DNA from: Brevundimonas sp. UBA5866
GTDB lineage: Bacteria > Pseudomonadota > Alphaproteobacteria > Caulobacterales > Caulobacteraceae
Length of the DNA: 64,000 nucleotides
Direction of reading: 5' to 3'
Assembly: GCF_002432125.1 (NCBI RefSeq)
Contig: NZ_DJFS01000018.1
Location: forward strand, 26,341-90,340
The notes under the pieces are model-generated. The model did not search any database. It saw only the letters and a list, made by a program, of their open reading frames with translations, and had not been told where the DNA came from. The position numbers and the translations under genes are program-made. This document shows, piece by piece, positions 48,814 to 56,913 of this stretch. Within the stretch, counting starts at the first letter, position 1. Every line of letters starts with the position of its first letter.

Positions 48814-50736
48814 TTACGAACTCCACCAGCTCGATTTCGGCGCTTCTGCTTTAAGTACGATTTCTAGAGCTTCGCGATCATGAAAGCCTTGGCCGATTGA
48901 AGGGACCTCTGGATGGGCATCAAGAAGCATCCAGATATCCTTCGGGCTAACAGCTAAACGAGCAGCAGCTTCTCGCGTCGACATGAATTTGAGGCCCGTT
49001 TCCCTCACGGAGGCGCGACAATAGCGCGACTTCTCCTCTGTGAATTTGGTGATGTGGCCGCGCCGACGAAGCCAGCTGACGTCTTGTGCCGTGCAGTTTA
49101 GGTAGCGCTCTACTTCGCAGAGAGAGAGAGAGAGCCAACTTCGATCGTAGATACCGTAATATTGGTGATCAAAAATGTAGGGCGTGGAGGTGTCGGGGCC
49201 ACCCATGATTAAGGCGCGTGCCCCAGCCTCATGGACAGCGATTTTATAAGATTTAGGTCCTTTCAGGAGAGCAAGGCCTCCGGGCAGCTTACCGTTGAGC
49301 CCCCCTCGCAGTACTGGCAGCCATGGTTTCTCGCGTCCGCCTACCCCTGTGAAAGCGACGTCTAGCGAGATGTAGCCTGCATTTGGCTGCACTTCGTTCA
49401 GAGACTTCAAAAGCTCAAACAAATGATTGGCTGAGGTGCCAGCTAGGGACTGATCCCCTCGCAGAGTGCGGATAGCAGGATCGGGCTCCTCAGCTAACCA
49501 GCCTGCCGCTAACAGTTGCTCCATCGCGATACGAGGTAGATCGAACACCCTTTTGAAAAGAGAACCGTCGAACCACTTCTGGGCGCGATCACGAAGCTCG
49601 ACAACCGAACTACGCAATATCAACGAAGGGAACGTATCGCTCCGGAACTCAGCCCGTTTTAGATGACCATTAGCAACAAGTTCGCCGATACAACTTGTGC
49701 TGACCGACAAAATATCTGCGGCCTTAGAGTGGCACACGATGTCGTACCGGTCATGTGACGATCGTGGAGACCGTTTCGGATAACAGCCCCAATGATGCGA
49801 CATCAGACGCTCGATATTTCGGGTGACCACGGGTTGAGAGTGGTCACGTGCAACTCTGAGAGCCGTCCGAAATATTGCTGGTTGGGATTGATCTCCCTGC
49901 TGTCGGTACAAATCCCAAATTGATTTTGGGTAATCCAAGAGCATCCTGGCGCCGAAGGCTAAGTGCTCAGGCGTCCATGAGCCTTTGTTGTTGATGCCTT
50001 CGTAATGGGCACCATAAGCTGACTGGCCAAATGCCAGCACCAGCTCGTAAACGTCGGTTGCGGAGTCGATTTCAAAAAAGGGCGGAACACGATTGATGGC
50101 TTCCGTTACCTGTTCTTCGTCGTCACTAAATAGCTGCAGCACCCAGCCTAAAATCTCACGATGCTTCAGCGCTATAGTTTTTGTCCCTCGGAACTCCAGC
50201 GACCCTCCGCACCTTGTGCACGAGTGAACATTTTGCGCTTGAGGCCAAGTCAACTTGCCTTGGCAAACAGGGCAACTGTCCACCAATCTAGTCCATGTGA
50301 CAGGGCAGAAATTCAGATGCTCAACCATCCATGTGGCTTGGTGAACCTTTGGAGGGTACTTTGAGCGAGGAATCCGGCGGACATGATGGCAGATTTGATG
50401 GGGGCGTAAATAAACCCCTCCAAGCTTGCGTTTGCCGTCATCAGTTAAAGGACGGATGCCCCATAAACCTTTTAGTTCATGAGGGGGCATTCCGAGGAGT
50501 TCACTAAGCTCGGGAAGCGATCGTGACAGTCTGGTGAGATAATCGCCTTTAATGCTGAAATTGATGCCGCCTAAGGCCAAAAAGCTTCTGATCGAGCCGA
50601 GATGATTGGCGTCGACTGCTCGGGCTATAAATCCGAGGGCAGTCTCTCCTGGCGCGGGCTGAACGGGGAAGAGCAAGCTCTTCCCCTGAAATGCCTCGGC
50701 CGAGTTAAGACTTGAGGCATTACCGTCAGCCAACAC
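48814..50736 (-). CDS. tniQ: TniQ/TnsD-type target-selection protein
   Basis: 640 residues. The N-terminal TniQ domain opens FPVQPAPGETALGFIARA and carries zinc-finger cysteines in SCPVCQ and SCTRCGG near 190-215 after LNFCPVTWTRL. The long C-terminal part has two helix-turn-helix-like segments (LNCTAQDVSWLRRRGHITKF and MSTREAAARLAVSPKDIWML). In Tn7-like elements this protein binds the attachment site and recruits TnsC; here the site is probably the nearby tRNA-Arg gene. GTG 50736 is set by AAGGAG four bases upstream and overlaps the tnsC end by 11 bases. Confidence 0.9.
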   Translation of the reverse strand: MLADGNASSLNSAEAFQGKSLLFPVQPAPGETALGFIARAVDANHLGSIRSFLALGGINFSIKGDYLTRLSRSLPELSELLGMPPHELKGLWGIRPLTDDGKRKLGGVYLRPHQICHHVRRIPRSKYPPKVHQATWMVEHLNFCPVTWTRLVDSCPVCQGKLTWPQAQNVHSCTRCGGSLEFRGTKTIALKHREILGWVLQLFSDDEEQVTEAINRVPPFFEIDSATDVYELVLAFGQSAYGAHYEGINNKGSWTPEHLAFGARMLLDYPKSIWDLYRQQGDQSQPAIFRTALRVARDHSQPVVTRNIERLMSHHWGCYPKRSPRSSHDRYDIVCHSKAADILSVSTSCIGELVANGHLKRAEFRSDTFPSLILRSSVVELRDRAQKWFDGSLFKRVFDLPRIAMEQLLAAGWLAEEPDPAIRTLRGDQSLAGTSANHLFELLKSLNEVQPNAGYISLDVAFTGVGGREKPWLPVLRGGLNGKLPGGLALLKGPKSYKIAVHEAGARALIMGGPDTSTPYIFDHQYYGIYDRSWLSLSLCEVERYLNCTAQDVSWLRRRGHITKFTEEKSRYCRASVRETGLKFMSTREAAARLAVSPKDIWMLLDAHPEVPSIGQGFHDREALEIVLKAEAPKSSWWSS

Positions 50737-51646
50737 GATGCTCCTTGAAGGGGTTCTTGTTGGTAAAGGCTTGCTCAATCGCCCACGCGTCCACTGCCCA
50801 TGAGAGGTCTTCGAGCGTGATGCGATTTGCTCCCCGCCTGATGGCCGCTTCCATCGCGACATGTATCAAGCGGACGACACGGCCAACGATGCCTTTTGAT
50901 ACGTCAAACAACGCTGCAAGCGTTGATGGGGCCGTCAGTTCGGAAAAGGATGTGAAGCCCCCGACATCAACGAGGGATTGGTCAATCCAGGACACAAAAC
51001 CTGCGAAGGCCTGTTGGTCTTTAACCTTAAGCGCGTCTAGCGGTTTGAGATCACAAGGTGGTCTAAGGCGGCCGTTAAGTTGCAGATTACGACCGAACAT
51101 CTTTTCGGCCTCATCGGTCCCCAAAAACGCAATCGACACAACACCGGCATCAAGCAGGCCTTTTAGAGTGTCGGTGACGTCATTTTTAGCCCCGTTTCGA
51201 TAGTTTAGATGTTGTACCTCATCGACGATGAGCAACTCGGTTTTGAACCGTTTGAAGCAAGCGATTACCCTCTTTTTGAGCGTTAGCTCATTGCCGTGTT
51301 CTGGATGAGGGTCCCCAAATGCCTGGAGGATCAGGACCATCAACTTCTTGGAAGTTGTATGCCTTTCGAGGTCGATTTTTATGATGGGTATATAGTCGTC
51401 GGTGTTCGGCGTTTGCTTGCTCACAAGGTCTATATAAGCTTGTGCAGATGAAGTTTTACCCGATCCTGAAGGTGCAAGAACCCGAACGCCCATTTGGGGC
51501 TTGCCTGGCATTTGGCGTGCAAGTTCACGAAGGTAGTGAAACTCAGCATGCAAAGCCACGTGGGCGGGGTAAGGGATGAACACCGTTTTGAAGTGGGCTA
51601 ACCTCTCGGCGACTTCCGCATTCAGCATCGCAACTGAACGAGTCAT
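50726..51646 (-). CDS. tnsC: TnsC/TniB-type AAA+ transposition regulator
   Basis: 306 residues. Walker A is VLAPSGSGKTSSAQ near residue 60, and Walker B is ELLIVDEVQHLN near 145, followed by sensor segments (VSIAFLGTDEAEKMF). It should form ATP-dependent filaments on target DNA, linking TniQ to the TnsAB transposase. GGGAGG seven bases before ATG 51646 fixes the start, which overlaps the tnsB stop as ATGA. Confidence 0.93.
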   Translation of the reverse strand: MTRSVAMLNAEVAERLAHFKTVFIPYPAHVALHAEFHYLRELARQMPGKPQMGVRVLAPSGSGKTSSAQAYIDLVSKQTPNTDDYIPIIKIDLERHTTSKKLMVLILQAFGDPHPEHGNELTLKKRVIACFKRFKTELLIVDEVQHLNYRNGAKNDVTDTLKGLLDAGVVSIAFLGTDEAEKMFGRNLQLNGRLRPPCDLKPLDALKVKDQQAFAGFVSWIDQSLVDVGGFTSFSELTAPSTLAALFDVSKGIVGRVVRLIHVAMEAAIRRGANRITLEDLSWAVDAWAIEQAFTNKNPFKEHRVG

Positions 51647-53823
51647 TGGAAGTCCTCCCATTTTTGCGCGTTTTGGACGGCATCGACCCAAGCCGTTTCA
51701 GGAATCTGTGCTTGTGGCCTCGCTTTCGTTGGGCGCTTCTGAGTTTTGGGTTTTCCTCTAGGTGGCCGCACAGGCTTCTCGTGGTTGTCTGTGCGCTCAG
51801 AAGCCATGGGTTTGGTCTGGATGATGGGGGCCATCCCGTCATGGCGTCCAGGGGCGTATTCAACCCTTATGGCGTTGCTAGCCATAGCTTCGATCTTAGG
51901 TGACGATAGAAGCCTGGCTTGGGCTCTTTTGCTTCGAGTGAGTATCCTATCGGGTGTTATGGCCTCGATTTCCTTGCGAAGCTCAACACGTCTTCTGCAT
52001 CGCTCGTCGGCATCTTCGTGTTGCTCTTCACGCACCCATGTTTGAAGCAAATCATGACGCCATTTGCATAGACCTGAAGCATACTCAGGGTCTGTGCAGG
52101 GTAGTTCGATGAACTGTCCGAGCCTCGGGTGCCAGACGTTTATGTGGTCTAAGTCTGCGGGATTATATTTTACTTCTACGCGTGCCGTAGCTGAACCCTT
52201 GCGTCGTCCCCTGATGGGCTCAGTGCGTGCCAGATCTTCCAGCATTGGCCCTGTGATTTCAGGGTCATGGAACTGAAGATTAAAGAGGGTGATGCCCGAA
52301 CGCGTTAGAGTGGCGTCTGTACGAGCTCCCAGCATTTTATCGAGCTGTCGGTCATCCCCGATAACCTGTATTCCACCCTGCCTGCGCGTCTCTCTAGACC
52401 AAACGGCTACAGGTGCTTCCATTAGCGTTGAATGGAGTTCCTGATGATATGTGCCGATAGCGGAGATGAGCAGGTCTTCAGCCTGCTCAAGTGTGAGGAC
52501 AGCATCTATTCTGGGATCAAGATCCCAGGCTCTGAGCTGCTCGATAGGAAAGGTGCCTCCAGGAAGCTTTCGATGAAGCCTGGTGTTTAGGGTGCCAAAA
52601 TACCGCTCAATGATTGCTTTGAAGGTGGGGGATCTCACAGGGGCCCAGCGAACGCTGACCCCCATGTCGACCATTGCAGACTCAAAAGATGTCCCAGTAA
52701 ATTCCCAACCATTGTCGACAATAATCTCGTCAAACTTGCCATGTATTTCGACCAGTTCAGGACGATCTGGAAAACGATCTGCCATTCTCAGCTTGGGCCG
52801 GTTAGCGCGCTTAATGCATTCAGTGACCGAATAGAGTGATGGTGGTTCGAAACTCAAAACCCACCCCACGATGCACCGAGAATGCACATCCATGATTTTA
52901 GTTAGCCAAGGACGCCCGAGCAGACGCCAACCCTTGAAGTTGACGGCGACATGGTAGTCGACTTGTGTGTGGTCCATTGCGCCTAGCAATAGCGGACGGC
53001 GTGCCCTCAACCCTTGGCCAGTTGCCTTGAAGCGGTGATCTGCAGCCTTTTTCCCGTATCTAGCGGCTATCGTTTCATAACATTCCAAGGCACGGACTTG
53101 CTTTCGGAAGGTCTCTTTTGAAGGGATCGGGACTGTTCTCCATTTGGAAGAACGGTTCGTAATCCAGGCATTCAACCGAGAGAGAGCGAAACGTAAATCG
53201 TCGTAGGCGTCGCCGATCGACTGGCGAAGGTTTGACCAAAATGACAATGCATGACGATGCAGACGTTTTCGGACTGACGCGGGAAGTCTTTTCTTGCGGC
53301 TAGTACGGCCTGAATAGCTAACCATGGCCTTCAGGGTGCGTTCACCAGTTTGCCCTCTGGCTTTCAACCAGCGGCGAACGGTACTCGGAGAGGGGGGAGC
53401 GTATTTTGAGAATGTTTCTGGCTTGGAGCGTGAGATAGACGCTAGGGCAAGTTTGATGCCTTCGTTGCTGCGAGAGTATGAGCCAAACCGATCAAGCGCC
53501 TTAAGTACGGTTTGGCGAAAGACTGCTTTGGGATCTTTCGACGCCGTCATCTCATAGTCACCGAACCCCGCAGAGTTCCGATAGGCGGTACGCGAGTTGA
53601 CGGAGACGGTTTCAACCTTGTGGACTAGTCCAAGGCCAAACTGCTCGGTCAGCCACTCTCTGGATGGCGATAGGAGGTTGCCTGACGCAACTGGCACCTG
53701 GAGCGGTGATCCTGTTCGTTCTGAACGTAGGTGCAGTAAATCACTGCCCATAACTTGATCGAGAACGTATCGCTCGCTTCCAATAAGCCATGTATCACCA
53801 ACAGATAATCTGATCCCGATCAT
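51643..53823 (-). CDS. tnsB: TnsB-type DDE transposase
   Basis: 726 residues. N-terminal DNA-binding domains are followed by an rve/DDE catalytic core: first aspartate in GAMDHTQVDYHV, second in IIVDNGWEFTG, and glutamate in FKAIIERYFGTLN, about 35 residues later. A beta-barrel and basic C-terminus follow (NPADLDHINVWHP is typical of Mu/TnsB). It cuts and joins the 3' ends, and would bind the 20-base repeats at both transposon ends. The last 40 residues are rich in lysine and proline, like the TnsC-contacting tail of TnsB. The start overlaps the tnsA stop as ATGA. Confidence 0.94.
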   Translation of the reverse strand: MIGIRLSVGDTWLIGSERYVLDQVMGSDLLHLRSERTGSPLQVPVASGNLLSPSREWLTEQFGLGLVHKVETVSVNSRTAYRNSAGFGDYEMTASKDPKAVFRQTVLKALDRFGSYSRSNEGIKLALASISRSKPETFSKYAPPSPSTVRRWLKARGQTGERTLKAMVSYSGRTSRKKRLPASVRKRLHRHALSFWSNLRQSIGDAYDDLRFALSRLNAWITNRSSKWRTVPIPSKETFRKQVRALECYETIAARYGKKAADHRFKATGQGLRARRPLLLGAMDHTQVDYHVAVNFKGWRLLGRPWLTKIMDVHSRCIVGWVLSFEPPSLYSVTECIKRANRPKLRMADRFPDRPELVEIHGKFDEIIVDNGWEFTGTSFESAMVDMGVSVRWAPVRSPTFKAIIERYFGTLNTRLHRKLPGGTFPIEQLRAWDLDPRIDAVLTLEQAEDLLISAIGTYHQELHSTLMEAPVAVWSRETRRQGGIQVIGDDRQLDKMLGARTDATLTRSGITLFNLQFHDPEITGPMLEDLARTEPIRGRRKGSATARVEVKYNPADLDHINVWHPRLGQFIELPCTDPEYASGLCKWRHDLLQTWVREEQHEDADERCRRRVELRKEIEAITPDRILTRSKRAQARLLSSPKIEAMASNAIRVEYAPGRHDGMAPIIQTKPMASERTDNHEKPVRPPRGKPKTQKRPTKARPQAQIPETAWVDAVQNAQKWEDFQ

Positions 53824-54620
53824 TGGCTGACCTCCGATGTATCGGACACCAGGGTGACAAGACTGTCTGCGTCGAGTTTTGAATCGAGATCCAAGTGAAC
53901 AATGCGACCAACCACCATAGCTTTCAGCTTGGCTATTCCAGTTGGTCGGCTTCCGAGGCGATCAGCAACATCGCCAAGACTGGCCCTCTCATGGGTGCTC
54001 AGATACTGTACGGCTTTAAAAACGTCGTTAGTGGCATAGTCTGTGAAGGCCCAAGATTGGATATCTTCGACGTTCCGAAAGCGTGCTTTGGGCTCCCAAA
54101 GGTCATGCTTAAATATAATTTTGAACTGCCATCCGAGGCTGTCGCACACTTCGCGAACAGCTTGAAGTTTTACTAGGTAGTCAGGGTCTTTGAGCTGACG
54201 ACGGTCATTCTTGATTTCGATGACCTCTACAACGCCGCTAGAGTGAAGCCTGACAGCGTCGGCGATATAGGCACGTCTTGTGCCATCGATTACGAACTCG
54301 AACCGGAAGGGTTGCGCACGGTAGTCAACGATGTCGGTGTCTACCTCACAGTGCATAAAGAACGCGCGTTCGTTCATGCTCTCGTAGGGGTGGGCACGCC
54401 CAGATTTTCGACTGGCGTAAACGCCGGTCGTAATAACTCGGCTTCCCGTAACGATTGTGCGGATCGAGCTGCCGTATTCAGGAAGCACCAATGTGGCGTG
54501 CGCCGTTAAGCTTTCCCATGAAAAGCGATCGTGCGTCGTGGCTGGGGTCAGTATTGCTTTGTCTAACTCGGCTGGCATCTTGAATGCGGGCGAGCGGAAG
54601 CCATCGTGAACGATGTCCAT
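53820..54620 (-). CDS. tnsA: TnsA-type transposon end-cutting endonuclease
   Basis: 266 residues. The restriction-enzyme-like catalytic set is visible: glutamate in SMNERAFFMHCEVD, then DYRAQPFRFEF, aspartate in YIADAVRLH, and lysine in VIEIKND. A C-terminal winged-helix-like part (LSTHERASLGDVADRLG) would contact TnsC. TnsA cuts the 5' strands so that the element moves by cut-and-paste. GAGGA seven bases before the ATG supports the start. It is the first gene of the transposition operon, behind a 700-base AT-rich region. Confidence 0.9.
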   Translation of the reverse strand: MDIVHDGFRSPAFKMPAELDKAILTPATTHDRFSWESLTAHATLVLPEYGSSIRTIVTGSRVITTGVYASRKSGRAHPYESMNERAFFMHCEVDTDIVDYRAQPFRFEFVIDGTRRAYIADAVRLHSSGVVEVIEIKNDRRQLKDPDYLVKLQAVREVCDSLGWQFKIIFKHDLWEPKARFRNVEDIQSWAFTDYATNDVFKAVQYLSTHERASLGDVADRLGSRPTGIAKLKAMVVGRIVHLDLDSKLDADSLVTLVSDTSEVSQ

Positions 54621-55334
54621 GTCTTAATCCTCGTTTGTTCAGATGATTGTTTGAGGTGCGAGCTTCCAGGCAACCCGTTTCATAAAAACGCGTTTGACTT
54701 CTTGGCCAATGCAGGGGATCATCAGTCCGTCGTATGGAAACGATCGGAGCGTCAGTTCCTGCAATGTAGAGCCTCGGGTGGCAGCCTGGGGCTCGCGTTG
54801 TTTCTGCGATAAGTCACAGAAAAATATAATTATTTAAGGTGGCCGCACGAGGTCGTCTCCTGAGTTTCTGCGAGCAATTTGTGCCGCAATGTGGTCGGGG
54901 CTGGTCTGTAAGGACTCACCTGCCGCTCAGGTATTTTCTCAAATCACGAGTGCTGAGTCTCAGTAATTATTCTCATGTTTTTAGCTCAAGCAAAATTACT
55001 ACAATATAGCCTATAGGCTATAGGTTGGATTGTTTAGACGTGTATTATATTTTTGAGTATTGATCTAATGTGTGGCCGCTGCGAGCGGTGGAGCTGAAGC
55101 TCAAATATGCGGTAACTGTTCAGGACGTGGATATTAGCCGTTCTCGTGTCGACGATTTGGAGGTTGCGCTTCAGTTGCTGAGTCAGCGCTACATGCGCAC
55201 TGCCTGACAGCTGTAAGCTTCGGATTTACCGGTTCTCTCTCAGCAGGTTCGGGGAGACAGGCTGCACATGGCATGTCAGGTCTGCGCCAGGAGCGGACAT
55301 TCACTGCCGAGCACAAATAGGACATAACACATCC
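54621..55334. other. AT-rich non-coding region upstream of tnsA
   Basis: About 700 bases, strikingly AT-rich compared with the surroundings (for example 54820-55075). It must hold the promoter of the tns operon and of the HEPN-like gene read the other way. It contains an 18-base perfect palindrome. Short reading frames on either strand here have no ribosome site or family likeness, and I see no gene. Confidence 0.65.
55005..55022. promoter_or_regulatory. Perfect 18-base palindrome
   Basis: TATAGCCTATAGGCTATA is its own reverse complement and sits in the AT-rich region between tnsA and the HEPN-like gene. It is a plausible repressor operator. Confidence 0.5.
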
Positions 55335-56711
55335 ATGTCCCTGTCCGTCCGGCGCACCGAACGCACCTTCAACTTCGTGATGACCGAATTGGTTCGTCAT
55401 TCGAAGATGTCATGGGGTGAGATGAAGGGCTTGGGCCTGGCCCATTTTCTCAGCCCTCAACTGCTTGACGCCGATGGCAGGAAATGGACGATCGGCGAGG
55501 CCGCCGCGCGGGAGCTCAAGGAGCTGACCGAGCTGGCACTCGATGACTCGCCGTTCCGCCGTCGTGTTGACCCGCGCGAGGCCTATCAAGCGGTTCTCAA
55601 AGGGTATGCCGCTGAATATCTGCGCCCTAGCAGAGGCAAGACGCGGGCCGCGGAGCATCGCGCCAACCTCAGCGCTTGGATCGCAACGGCTGGCGAAAAC
55701 TGTGCGCCGCTTACCCACTTCATACCTTGCAACATCGGCCTCAAGGGTGCCGGAACGGTCCATATTGGCCCCGTGCGCATTGGGGCTCGGTCCGAAATAG
55801 CGCCGCGTTTCAACGATGCTTTGGCGGCGTCACGCACGGAAGAATCCCGTCGACGTCCCGATGGCGATTTGCTTCTCGCGGACATGTGCGAGGATTACCT
55901 GAACGCCTTCTCCGACATTGCTGAGGTCACTGTTCCGGCGTGCGATCCGACCACGTCTCGCCAAGCCGCCGAAGAGGCTGTGCAGGCTGCGGTCAACACC
56001 GTACACTTGATCGCCGGCGTCTATGATACCCAAGCGATGCGCGCCGGCGGGCCCGCTCGCCCCTACATCAAGACAGCGAATGTCGCCTTGCGCGCTGACG
56101 GCACAGCTGACCTCCACTTCACCAAAAGCTGGGAGGGCGCGAGCATTCATTCCAGCTTCTGGGCCACGCTCAAGGAGCCGGATCGAGTTGCGATGCTCGA
56201 CGCAGTGGGCGTCGCAGTTTCCACAGTGCTCAACCGAACGGATTCCGAGTTTGTCGCGGCTCGCTATCTTGATGCGGTAGCATGGTATGCGGATGCCGTG
56301 ACCGAACGGGCCAAGCCCGCCGCCATCGTCAAATATCTGACCGCTATGGAACGGCTTCTCTGGACAGGAGAGACTGGGTCAGGGATCACGCGCCGACTTT
56401 CCGATCGAACGGCGGCTCTGTGCTTCTCGACCGAGATCTGGAACTTCCAAGAGCTGTCGGATGAGGTTCGAAGGGCCTATGATCTGCGATCGGGCATCGT
56501 GCACGGCAGACTGTCGGCCTCTAACCCAGAGATCCTGAAAAGCCATCGTCTTTGCAAGAAGGTCGCGCGTGACCTGCTGATCACTTGGCTCTCCCGGTAC
56601 GGCGAGGGCTTCGCAACACCGACGACCATCGAAAAGGCCAAGGCGCATTTCGACGGCTTCGTGGCCGAGGTCCAAGCGGAAACCGCCAAGCGCCGGAAGG
56701 GGAGGGCTTGA
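55335..56711 (+). CDS. ApeA/HEPN-like protein, candidate defence effector
   Basis: 458 residues, soluble. The N-terminal 200 residues are not recognised. The C-terminal half is helical and contains the HEPN RNase motif R-x4-H in DLRSGIVHGR near residue 385-390. It is preceded by AIVKYLTAMERLLWTGETGSG and followed by HRLCKKVARDLLITWLSRYG, as in ApeA-type HEPN domains. Such proteins cleave RNA after phage infection in known cases; here that is inference. It lies alone between the tns operon and the convergent hamB, 202 bases away. AGGA lies 11 bases before the ATG. Confidence 0.6.
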   Translation: MSLSVRRTERTFNFVMTELVRHSKMSWGEMKGLGLAHFLSPQLLDADGRKWTIGEAAARELKELTELALDDSPFRRRVDPREAYQAVLKGYAAEYLRPSRGKTRAAEHRANLSAWIATAGENCAPLTHFIPCNIGLKGAGTVHIGPVRIGARSEIAPRFNDALAASRTEESRRRPDGDLLLADMCEDYLNAFSDIAEVTVPACDPTTSRQAAEEAVQAAVNTVHLIAGVYDTQAMRAGGPARPYIKTANVALRADGTADLHFTKSWEGASIHSSFWATLKEPDRVAMLDAVGVAVSTVLNRTDSEFVAARYLDAVAWYADAVTERAKPAAIVKYLTAMERLLWTGETGSGITRRLSDRTAALCFSTEIWNFQELSDEVRRAYDLRSGIVHGRLSASNPEILKSHRLCKKVARDLLITWLSRYGEGFATPTTIEKAKAHFDGFVAEVQAETAKRRKGRA

Positions 56712-56913
56712 TCTCGCGGGGCCGTCCTCGCGACTGATTAACGGCCAGAAATCGCGAGGCCCTACCATCCAGCAATTGACCTCGCCAACAGCCGCATGAG
56801 GCAGGGGGCGGCTGTGGCTGTCGGGCGTCTTGGAAGCGCCAGAAGCCGACGTGGGGACGGTGCTGAAAAGCGGTCGCTGGGTCAGGATGTGTGGGCAGTA
56901 GCCCAGTGGTTCT

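Noticed and set aside
54606..54812. Short plus-strand frame across the tnsA start
   Set aside because: No ribosome site; overlaps the tnsA start on the other strand and its sequence is not protein-like.
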